Assembly (NCBI GenBank): GCA_016288175.1 | Contig: JAEEYN010000035.1 | Location: 1-5,057, forward strand | DNA: 5,057 bases | Reading direction: 5' to 3' | DNA from: Bacillota bacterium | GTDB taxonomy: Bacteria; Bacillota; Clostridia; Christensenellales; CAG-138 | Shown here: positions 1-4,991 of the stretch, in pieces | Layout: the number at the start of each line of letters is the position of its first letter | How positions within the stretch are numbered: the first letter of the stretch is position 1 | Notes under the pieces: model-generated | What the model was told of the DNA's origin: nothing | The model's database searches: none | What the model saw: only the letters and a program-made list of their open reading frames with translations | Made by a program: the position numbers and the translations under genes

Positions 1-1
1 C

Positions 2-44
2 GAAACAAAGAAAACAGGAGTGCTGCTTTTCGGCCGCACTCCTG
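2..44 (-). terminator. Rho-independent terminator of the minus-strand gene
   Basis: A perfect 9-bp inverted repeat (CAGGAGTGC at 15-23 with GCACTCCTG at 36-44) encloses a 12-nt loop. Read on the minus strand, the stem is followed directly by a T-rich tract (TTTTCTTTGTTTC, positions 14 down to 2), the classic intrinsic terminator layout. It begins 15 nt beyond the stop codon of the gene at 60-938, so it very likely ends that transcript. On the plus strand the stem is followed only by CTTTGC, so termination in that direction would be weak. Confidence 0.9.
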
Positions 45-59
45 CTTTGCATACGCTTG

Positions 60-938
60 TCAAGGCTGCCGCGCTTCCGAAAAGGATATGGAAGCGGCCC
101 ATTCGTCGACCTTCGGAGCGAGCTTTTGCGTGTCTTTATCCGCGAATGCGAACTGAACGAGCCAGAACGCGTCGGCGACCTTATAGCAATAGGCACGGTA
201 ACGGTAGGTTTCGCCGTTTTGGGAATTCGTCCGGACGTACTCAAAGCCGGGTACGCCGTCATAATCCTTGATCTCGGCGTTTGTAAGGCCGTTTGAGGTG
301 ACGGTGAGATCCCTGTATTCCTCGACCGTGAGCTTTTCGGCGCCCTCTGCCAGGCTGAAAGGCTCCTTCAGCGCAAAAACGGCAGCGTCATTGGACTCGT
401 AAACGGCGGTAAAGCCCGCTTCGGTCGTTTCGCGGAATGCGCGAGTCAGCGTTATGTCCATCCCTTTCGAGGAGAAATGCCTGGTCGAATCGGAGCAGCT
501 CTTCGTTATCGCGGAGCCGGCAAGGAACCCGATGGCGACGCCGAGGACGGCCGCGAGCAGCATAACGACCCTGCCGCGCTTCTCGGTCCTCTTCCGGTTC
601 TCGGCGGCCTCAGGGCTTTCGTTATTGTCGAAACGAAAGGCGTTCCCGGCTAAATCGAACCTGTTTCTGCCGGTGAGGGTGATATTTTCAGAGCCCTCGG
701 GGAGCTGATAGAAATCGCTGCAGTAGCTGCGGCTCAGCTTGCCGGCGATCACGAATACCTTTGCTGCTCCGTCGCCGATGCGGAAGGTTTCCTCGGCGCC
801 GTTCTTCAGCACGCCGAGCTTCCTGCAGGGCGTGCCGCTGATCGTCAGCTCGTTCGCCGCGGGATCCTCGATATAGACCTTCATCTTTGAAAGCGAGCCC
901 GCGTAACGCTTTTCGCGTTTGACAGTCAGATATCTCAT
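60..938 (-). CDS. Single-pass membrane protein with cytoplasmic N-terminal domain and extracytoplasmic C-terminal domain, unknown function
   Basis: The protein has 292 residues. I start it at the ATG at 938 because GGAGGA lies 8 nt upstream; the longer open frame to 992 would begin essentially at the -10 box, before the expected transcript start. Residues 1-105 form a soluble, beta-rich looking domain (it ends near NRFDLAGNAFRFDNN). A charged stretch (ENRKRTEKRGR, about 113-123) precedes one hydrophobic segment at about 124-144, so by the positive-inside rule the N-terminus is in the cytoplasm and the C-terminus outside. Residues 155-286 form a mixed alpha/beta domain (ITLTRAF, AAVFALKEPF, then GVPGFEYV, YRYRAYCYKV and FWLVQFAF strands, closing with a helix ending WAASISF). 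This order resembles the PsbP/DUF1795-like fold found in many exported proteins of Gram-positive bacteria, an impression from pattern only. There is no catalytic motif. It has its own promoter and terminator, so it is monocistronic, and it diverges from the dockerin gene. Confidence 0.88.
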   Translation of the reverse strand: MRYLTVKREKRYAGSLSKMKVYIEDPAANELTISGTPCRKLGVLKNGAEETFRIGDGAAKVFVIAGKLSRSYCSDFYQLPEGSENITLTGRNRFDLAGNAFRFDNNESPEAAENRKRTEKRGRVVMLLAAVLGVAIGFLAGSAITKSCSDSTRHFSSKGMDITLTRAFRETTEAGFTAVYESNDAAVFALKEPFSLAEGAEKLTVEEYRDLTVTSNGLTNAEIKDYDGVPGFEYVRTNSQNGETYRYRAYCYKVADAFWLVQFAFADKDTQKLAPKVDEWAASISFSEARQP

Positions 939-946
939 TTGCAAAT

Positions 947-952
947 TCCTCC
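947..952 (-). promoter_or_regulatory. Ribosome binding site deciding the start at 938
   Basis: GGAGGA on the minus strand lies 8 nt before the ATG at 936-938. This fixes the start 18 codons inside the longest open frame. Confidence 0.85.
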
Positions 953-994
953 AACGTGAATGCCCCGGAGTTCGGATTCCGAGGCTTTGCAATG

Positions 995-1023
995 ATTATA
1001 TCATTCAGCCGTGCGGCGTGCAA
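995..1023 (-). promoter_or_regulatory. Sigma-70-type promoter for the minus-strand gene
   Basis: On the minus strand there is a TTGCAC -35 box (1023-1018), a 17-nt spacer and a perfect TATAAT -10 box (1000-995). TGA directly before the -10 box gives an extended -10 (TGnTATAAT). Transcription would start near 988 and leave a leader of about 50 nt before the ATG at 938. Confidence 0.82.
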
Positions 1024-1058
1024 GACCGCCGGGGGCTCTATGCATGCTTCGGTTTATA

Positions 1059-1086
1059 TTGACATTTCGCGGCTTAATGATAGAAT
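1059..1086 (+). promoter_or_regulatory. Sigma-70-type promoter for the dockerin/GLUG gene
   Basis: A perfect TTGACA -35 box (1059-1064), a 16-nt spacer and TAGAAT (1081-1086) precede the ATG at 1118. The start of transcription would fall near 1093, giving a leader of only about 25 nt. The two divergent promoters are separated by about 35 nt between their -35 boxes and do not overlap. Confidence 0.78.
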
Positions 1087-1105
1087 AGCCTTAACATAAC
1101 CGAAC

Positions 1106-1110
1106 GGAGG
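1106..1110 (+). promoter_or_regulatory. Ribosome binding site of the dockerin/GLUG gene
   Basis: GGAGG lies 7 nt before the ATG at 1118, supporting this start, which also begins a standard signal peptide. Confidence 0.85.
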
Positions 1111-1117
1111 GACCGCC

Positions 1118-2809
1118 ATGAAGACCGAAAAGCTTTCGAAGATCCTTGCCTGCGCGCTTGCGCTTGCTCTTGCGCTCGCGCCGCTTTCCGCTTCCGCAGA
1201 CCGGTTGCGCCAAAACGGGAACGTCTGGGACGGCAGTATCGCCGGTTCGTTTGCAGGAGGGTCGGGGACGGAGGCCGATCCGTTCCTGATTTCCGATGGC
1301 AGCGAGCTTGCGCTGCTTGCCGAAACAGTCAACGGCGGGGACGAATGCGAGGGCTTTTGCTTCGCGCTGACGGAGGATATCGTTCTGAACGATACGGCGG
1401 ATTTCGAAAACTGGAGCGAGAATTACCGGCCGGAGAACTTCTGGCACCCGATCGGCGGGAGCGCATACAGCTTCCGCGGCAGCTTCGACGGCAGGGGCCA
1501 CACCGTCTCCGGAATGTTTGCCTGCGCGACGAACGGCACGAAGCTCGGCCTCTTCGGAAGCGCGGAAAACACTGTGATACGGGATCTTTCCGTGATCCGC
1601 TCCTGCGTTCTCGGCAATTCGGACGCCGTCGGAGGCATCATCGGCGCGGCGGAAGGGGTGTATATCATCGGCTGCGGGTTCGAAGGCACCGTCTGCGGAA
1701 CGCGCAGCGTCGGCGGGATCTGCGGAAGCGCGGGTTGCTGCTATATTACGGACTGTTCCGCGCAGGTCAATATCAGCGCATTCCAATACGCCGGCGGGAT
1801 CGTCGGCATAGCGGGGGTGACTGCGCTTTCCGGCTGCGAAGCGTCGGGCACGATCGATGCGAACGACCGCGTCGGCGGCATGATAGGCTATGCCCTCGTC
1901 GGCTGCTCCGCTGTGAACTGCCTGAACGGCGCGGCGATCGACTGCGGCGAATATGCGGGCGGCATCGCCGGGCTAGGCCATAACACGGAAGTTTCATACT
2001 GCGAAAACCTTGCCGATATAACCGCAGAACGCTATACGGGCGGCATATTCGGCTTATGCTGCGGGTCAAGCGCGGATCACTGCGCGAACCGCGGCGATAT
2101 TTCGGGTGAATACTATATCGGCGGCATGATAGGCTGGGCGGACGACGGCGCGGATTTCGGTCAGACAGGCGCATACGATACCGTGAACTGCTGCTCGAAC
2201 AGCGGCAGAGTGTGCGGCGAATGGGGCGTCGGCGGCATCGCGGGAGACGCGCATTTTCTGATGGTCACCGACAGCTTCAACACCGGCCTGATCACCGCGG
2301 AGCAGTATGCCGGCGGGCTGATCGGCTATGCGAAGGATACCTCCGTAAGCCGCTGCTACAGCGTCGGGATCGTTCGCGCGGAGCACGCCGGCGCGCTTTT
2401 CGGAAGGAACACCGCGGAAAACGTGACCGCTGAGAACGTCTATTACCTCGACAGAGCCTGCGCGGGAGGCGACGCCTTCGGAACGGGGGAGAGGGACGGC
2501 CTGTTCTGCTCGGAGGAGGGCTACGAGGGCTTTGACTTCGGCGGCGTCTGGTTCATCGATCCCGAAACATATTATCCCTACGCGCAGATCATCGGCATGC
2601 AGGACGGTCCGGCGCTGCCCGAATCGTCGGGCGATATCAACGGCGACGGTATCGCGACGGTTTCGGACGCGGTCGCCGCTCTGCGTGCGGCAATGGGCAT
2701 CATGGCCCTTTCACCGGAAGAGATCCTGCGCGGGGATACGGATCTCGACGGGCGGATCACTGTGGCAGACGCGGTCGCTGCGCTCCGGGCGGCGATGGGG
2801 AACGCATAA
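1118..2809 (+). CDS. Secreted GLUG-repeat beta-solenoid protein with C-terminal dockerin-like module
   Basis: The protein has 563 residues. A signal peptide covers residues 1-27 (Lys-rich start, an alternating Ala/Leu core, probable cleavage after ASA-27). Residues 35-135 hold the usual N-terminal cap of such proteins (GTEADPFLISDGSELALLA at 50-68, then a first strand pair ending GSFDGRGHTVSGMF). Residues 159-432 contain ten [VAIT]GG[IML]xG-type GLUG motifs at about 27-residue spacing, predicted to form a right-handed beta-solenoid. A closing segment with FGGVWFIDPETYYPYAQI at 473-490 and a short linker follow. Residues 506-561 carry two dockerin-type calcium loops. GLUG repeats are known from IgA1-protease-like and adhesin-like surface proteins; type I dockerins bind cohesins on scaffoldins. 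No catalytic domain is visible, so I infer a structural, binding or adhesive role outside the cell, possibly attached through a cohesin. It is the only gene of its transcript. No clear terminator follows it. Confidence 0.93.
   Translation: MKTEKLSKILACALALALALAPLSASADRLRQNGNVWDGSIAGSFAGGSGTEADPFLISDGSELALLAETVNGGDECEGFCFALTEDIVLNDTADFENWSENYRPENFWHPIGGSAYSFRGSFDGRGHTVSGMFACATNGTKLGLFGSAENTVIRDLSVIRSCVLGNSDAVGGIIGAAEGVYIIGCGFEGTVCGTRSVGGICGSAGCCYITDCSAQVNISAFQYAGGIVGIAGVTALSGCEASGTIDANDRVGGMIGYALVGCSAVNCLNGAAIDCGEYAGGIAGLGHNTEVSYCENLADITAERYTGGIFGLCCGSSADHCANRGDISGEYYIGGMIGWADDGADFGQTGAYDTVNCCSNSGRVCGEWGVGGIAGDAHFLMVTDSFNTGLITAEQYAGGLIGYAKDTSVSRCYSVGIVRAEHAGALFGRNTAENVTAENVYYLDRACAGGDAFGTGERDGLFCSEEGYEGFDFGGVWFIDPETYYPYAQIIGMQDGPALPESSGDINGDGIATVSDAVAALRAAMGIMALSPEEILRGDTDLDGRITVADAVAALRAAMGNA
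1592..2413 (+). repeat. Ten GLUG-type protein repeats, mostly 27 codons each
   Basis: The GG-type motifs begin at residues 171, 198, 225, 252, 280, 307, 334, 371, 398 and 424. The steps are 27, 27, 27, 28, 27, 27, 37, 27 and 26 residues, so the DNA has a period of about 81 bp, though the copies are diverged at the base level. The step of 37 reflects about ten extra residues around DDGADFGQTGAYD (342-354). A cysteine sits 12 residues before the motif in seven consecutive copies (186, 213, 240, 268, 295, 322, 359). The last copy (AGALFG) is degenerate. Confidence 0.9.
2633..2800 (+). other. Dockerin-like module (two EF-hand-like calcium loops)
   Basis: Residues 506-561 of the GLUG protein contain two copies of the dockerin loop. 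The first is D506-x-N508-x-D510-G511 with D517 at loop position 12. The second is D540-x-D542-x-D544-G545 with D551 at position 12. Each is followed by the same helix, AVAALRAAMG. All ligand positions expected for type I dockerins (1, 3, 5, 12) are filled by Asp or Asn. Positions 10-11, which set cohesin specificity in characterised dockerins, are VS and VA, not the Ser-Thr pair typical of Clostridium thermocellum. The near-identity of the two halves suggests twofold symmetry and a possible dual binding mode. Confidence 0.9.
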
Positions 2810-2942
2810 AAGATCCCGAGCTCCAATCAGGACCCCGCCTCAAAATATATTCCACAAAACATTAGGGATTAGCCGTTTTTAATTGACTAATAGATAGATA
2901 GAACAATGCAGTAATATTGGGTTACGCCGGTGTTGTTTATAA
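2810..2942. other. AT-rich intergenic region, no gene seen
   Basis: No convincing coding frame lies between the dockerin gene stop and the ribosome binding site at 2943. There is no GC-rich hairpin followed by T residues; the TTTTT at 2876-2880 is preceded only by a weak AAAAC/GTTTT pairing. A TTGACT at 2883-2888 lacks a -10 box at proper distance. Three copies of TAGA lie at 2891-2902. A promoter for the downstream region probably lies here but I cannot fix it. Confidence 0.5.
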
Positions 2943-2948
2943 GGAGGG
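2943..2948 (+). promoter_or_regulatory. Orphan ribosome binding site of the broken small gene
   Basis: GGAGGG (within AAGGAGGGA) is as strong as the sites of the intact genes, yet no ATG, GTG or TTG follows at suitable distance. Exactly 8 nt after it stands ATT (2957-2959), which would be the expected position of a start codon. This marks the origin of the broken gene at 2957-3273. Confidence 0.55.
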
Positions 2949-2956
2949 AAAAAGAC

Positions 2957-3273
2957 ATTTTAAAGCGCTTTACATTATGATGTCTCTTGTTGCACTAATT
3001 TCAAGGATAGCGTCTCCGTTTTCATTTGTAAGAGCAATATCGTAAAGTGGTTTTTTATTGGTATAAAAGAAGAATTATTGTGATGCATATGCATATTATT
3101 ACGGTGAACATGTGGGATCGTTTATTGACTGCGGACCGTCTCAGCATAAAGTATACTGCACAAAATGCAATACTCTTGTTTACCAGCCTCATCAGCTCAA
3201 TGCATCCGGAACAAAATGCATCAAGTGCGGGAGAACCGGCACATTCACAAATGGAGTGGAAGGAAGCGAGTAA
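2957..3273 (+). pseudogene. Remnant of a small secreted zinc-ribbon-like protein
   Basis: The pieces read in one direction. From 2957 the frame gives I-LKRFTL and then a stop; shifted by one base, 2977-3042 gives MMSLVALISRIASPFSFVRA, which completes a typical signal peptide. The same frame has TAA at 3043 and 3064, then is open to the TAA at 3271. Its 68 codons contain DCGPSQHKVYCTKC and, 16 residues on, CIKCGRTGTF, that is two CxxC pairs spaced like a small zinc ribbon, plus further Cys at 3079 and 3130. No normal start codon with a ribosome binding site precedes the open part. I infer a decayed gene of about 100 residues, which once led an operon with the gene at 3299 (25 nt between stop and ATG). 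Sequencing or assembly indels, or a chance reading, are the alternatives. A different frame with an ATG at 3047 encodes nothing recognisable. Confidence 0.5.
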
Positions 3274-3284
3274 ATAACAGCGAC

Positions 3285-3290
3285 AGGAGG
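3285..3290 (+). promoter_or_regulatory. Ribosome binding site of the duplicated-domain gene
   Basis: AGGAGG lies 8 nt before the ATG at 3299 and supports that start, which begins a Lys/Arg-led signal sequence. Confidence 0.85.
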
Positions 3291-3298
3291 CGATATAA

Positions 3299-4732
3299 AT
3301 GAAAAGAACAATAAAAATCACATTATTTCTGCTTATAGCGATAATAATGCTTGGAGCAGGAGCGGAAATACTTCCTTCGTTTGCGCAGGTCAGAAAGATC
3401 GATGACTGGACGCATGATATTCTTCCCGATTATTATCCGGAAGAGCTTTGGTCGACCGAAGAGGGCAGAGAACGCATAGAGTTGCGGCAGGAAAACGCCG
3501 TACATGCAAGATGGGCCGTTCGAAGCGCGATGGAGAAGCTCGAAGGCGCGGACTGGGAAGAGCGACCGGACTATTATGTCGATGATTACATAAAGTATGT
3601 TGAAGATGCGGATGAAGACGTTCTTGTTGTTGTGACCTGCGCAATCCCTCCGGAAAAACTCGATTATTATAAAGAACAGGCAGGAGCGTATGCAGGTTAT
3701 GTCGAATTCAGGAATATCGGGCATACTTATGAGCAGCTGTGGAACCGTGCGGACGGTATTGCCGGGTCTCTGAGAAGCGGCGGAATAGTATTGGCAGGGT
3801 GGTCGGTATATCCGTCTTTGGACGCTGTCTTTATCGCTGTCGCTCCGGATCAGGTCGACATTGCGAAGGAATTGATCGAGGAAATGGACCGCACGCTGTA
3901 TTCGGGCGATAACATAGACGTTTATCTGACGGGCGGAGTAAGCGAGCTGCGCACCTCCACCGAGGAGCCGACGGACGCGCAGCATGGTCACGAAGCTGCC
4001 GATGCGGCGAAGATAAAGCTCTTCCGGCCATCGGAGATCCCATATTTTTATATCCCGGAGGAGTACTGGAAAACCGAGGAGGGGCTGGCAAGGAAAGCAG
4101 CCCGGCAGGAGAAGGCGATCCGGGCCCAAAGCATTATCAGGGAGGCCCTTGCGGAAAAGGAAAACACGGATTGGGAATCACGCCCGGATTACTTTGTCGG
4201 CGATTATATCGAATACGTGCGGGACGGGGAAGAGGACGTTCTCGTCATAGTGACATATCATATTTCGGATGAGACGCTCGAATACTACCGGCAGCGGCTC
4301 GGTGAATCGGCGGCACACGTCCGGTTCAAGCCGATCGGACACAGCATGGCGCAGCTTCAAGCTCGCTCGGACGCGCTGAAGAGAATCATCGACGAACGGT
4401 TCGTCGACGACAACTCACTTATGATTGGGGCGATATGCGAACCGCTGATTTGCTTTGACGCCGTTTACATCGGATATCCGCAGGAATTGATAGGAAGATT
4501 GAAAGATTTCACTGAGGAGCTGATCAAAACCGAGTTTACGGATGATCCGATCGATATTTACATGCCTTTTATTGAAGAAGACGATACCATGGAGCAGAGC
4601 GCGGAGGTGACGGCAGGACCGACCTCCAAACCTGCGGGAGAAAACAATTCGCCGTTTCCGACGGCTGCGATCATCGCGGGAGCCTCTGCCGCCGCCGCAG
4701 CGGCGGCGATCATCCGCAAAAGGAGAAGCTGA
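3299..4732 (+). CDS. Exported, membrane-anchored protein with two copies of an unknown domain
   Basis: The protein has 477 residues and I do not recognise the family. Residues 1-29 are a signal sequence (KRTIK, then a hydrophobic core; possible cleavage after SFA-29). Two diverged copies of one domain follow, residues 47-210 and 253-422. Paired landmarks are PEELWSTEEG/PEEYWKTEEG, RPDYYVDDYIKYV/RPDYFVGDYIEYV, EDVLVVVT/EDVLVIVT, IGHTYEQL/IGHSMAQL, DAVFIAV/DAVYIGY and IDVYL/IDIYM. A linker (about 211-245) separates them. A Pro/Ser/Thr stretch (435-455) leads to a hydrophobic Ala-rich helix (455-472) ending in RKRRS, so the protein is probably anchored with its domains outside the cell. There is no LPxTG motif. 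Helix - strand - 'IGHsxxQL' helix - strand 'DAVxI' order recalls propeptide-like domains of secreted serine proteases, only an impression. The copy encoded at 4055-4564 looks more GC-rich than the first. No promoter is evident just upstream; transcription may come from before the pseudogene. Confidence 0.92.
   Translation: MKRTIKITLFLLIAIIMLGAGAEILPSFAQVRKIDDWTHDILPDYYPEELWSTEEGRERIELRQENAVHARWAVRSAMEKLEGADWEERPDYYVDDYIKYVEDADEDVLVVVTCAIPPEKLDYYKEQAGAYAGYVEFRNIGHTYEQLWNRADGIAGSLRSGGIVLAGWSVYPSLDAVFIAVAPDQVDIAKELIEEMDRTLYSGDNIDVYLTGGVSELRTSTEEPTDAQHGHEAADAAKIKLFRPSEIPYFYIPEEYWKTEEGLARKAARQEKAIRAQSIIREALAEKENTDWESRPDYFVGDYIEYVRDGEEDVLVIVTYHISDETLEYYRQRLGESAAHVRFKPIGHSMAQLQARSDALKRIIDERFVDDNSLMIGAICEPLICFDAVYIGYPQELIGRLKDFTEELIKTEFTDDPIDIYMPFIEEDDTMEQSAEVTAGPTSKPAGENNSPFPTAAIIAGASAAAAAAAIIRKRRS
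3437..3928 (+). repeat. First copy of the tandem domain (residues 47-210)
   Basis: This segment aligns with 4055-4564 at the protein level with a constant offset of 206 residues from PEELW through IGHTYEQL, and 212 residues from DAVFIAV to IDVYL. The copy is six residues shorter than the second because of a shorter loop around residues 158-172. Confidence 0.88.
4055..4564 (+). repeat. Second copy of the tandem domain (residues 253-422)
   Basis: This is the longer copy, with extra residues in the loop around DERFVDDNSLMIGAICEPLI (366-385). Base-level similarity to the first copy is low while the protein landmarks are kept, so the duplication is old and both copies have been under selection. 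Confidence 0.88.
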
Positions 4733-4864
4733 CGGAAAGCAGCCGAGATAACCTGCAATGAGCGGGAATCAAAATCTTCGTCATGAGTTTCGCTGAATTC
4801 AATGCAGTCGATACACAGTTGTTTATCACGATAAAGGGAATAGAACAGTGAATATTTTCTAAGA
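4733..4864. other. Intergenic stretch without supported gene
   Basis: No terminator hairpin with a T tract follows the stop at 4732. A 22-codon frame from an ATG at 4783 to a TGA at 4849 has no ribosome binding site and no recognisable product. The opposite-strand frame covering 4710-4892 is also unsupported. Confidence 0.45.
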
Positions 4865-4893
4865 TTGACAAGGGGTTAACAGTATAATACAAT
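4865..4893 (+). promoter_or_regulatory. Sigma-70-type promoter for the gene at 4992
   Basis: A perfect TTGACA (4865-4870), a 17-nt spacer and TACAAT (4888-4893) form a strong promoter. An overlapping TATAAT at 4883-4888 would have only a 12-nt spacer to this -35 box and is less likely to be the one used. Transcription would start near 4900, leaving a leader of about 90 nt. Confidence 0.72.
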
Positions 4894-4956
4894 AAATTAT
4901 GAATTAAAGTACGATAAATGGGTGGGATTTACTTTTAACTGACATTTCGGGAAAAA

Positions 4957-4966
4957 ACTGTACAGT
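4957..4966 (+). promoter_or_regulatory. Perfect 10-bp palindrome in the leader, possible operator
   Basis: ACTGTACAGT is a perfect palindrome located between the promoter at 4865-4893 and the ribosome binding site at 4978. A symmetrical site here could bind a dimeric repressor downstream of the transcript start. A half-decent second promoter (CTGACA 4939-4944, 16 nt, TACAGT 4961-4966) would overlap it. Confidence 0.3.
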
Positions 4967-4977
4967 ATATTATTAAG

Positions 4978-4982
4978 GGAGG
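4978..4982 (+). promoter_or_regulatory. Ribosome binding site of the truncated last gene
   Basis: GGAGG (within AAGGGAGGA) lies 9 nt before the ATG at 4992. Confidence 0.8.
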
Positions 4983-4991
4983 AATACTGAT

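Noticed and set aside
939..992. Eighteen-codon N-terminal extension of the minus-strand gene
   Set aside because: It would begin 3 nt from the -10 box, before the likely transcript start, and has no ribosome binding site; the ATG at 938 has an ideal one.
1091..1786. Long opposite-strand open frame inside the dockerin gene
   Set aside because: It is a shadow of the GC-rich, repetitive coding frame; it lacks a ribosome binding site and has a composition unlike a real protein.
2891..2902. Tetranucleotide repeat TAGA x3
   Set aside because: Three copies are too few to suggest a phase-variable tract.
2883..2917. Possible promoter TTGACT with TAATAT
   Set aside because: The spacer would be 23 nt, too long for sigma-70 recognition.
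3083..3094. Perfect 12-bp palindrome ATGCATATGCAT
   Set aside because: It lies inside the remnant coding frame (encoding part of DAYAYY), is AT-rich and has no promoter next to it; chance is likely.
3047..3277. A 76-codon plus-strand frame starting with ATG at 3047
   Set aside because: It has no ribosome binding site and no recognisable sequence; another frame over the same bases carries the paired CxxC motifs and fits better as the former coding frame.
3323..4129. Long opposite-strand open frame inside the 477-residue gene
   Set aside because: The plus-strand frame has a signal peptide, a ribosome binding site and an internal domain duplication; the opposite frame has none of these.
4691..4707. 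GC-rich inverted repeat GCCGCCGC-A-GCGGCGGC near the end of the 477-residue gene
   Set aside because: It is produced by a run of Ala codons in the membrane helix, has almost no loop and no following T tract, so it is not a terminator.
4646..4729. Possible sortase signal at the C-terminus of the 477-residue protein
   Set aside because: The hydrophobic helix and RKRRS tail resemble one, but SPFPTA does not match LPxTG or its common variants; a plain membrane anchor explains it.
4783..4851. Short 22-codon frame between the last two genes
   Set aside because: There is no ribosome binding site and it lies partly upstream of the promoter at 4865; no recognisable product.
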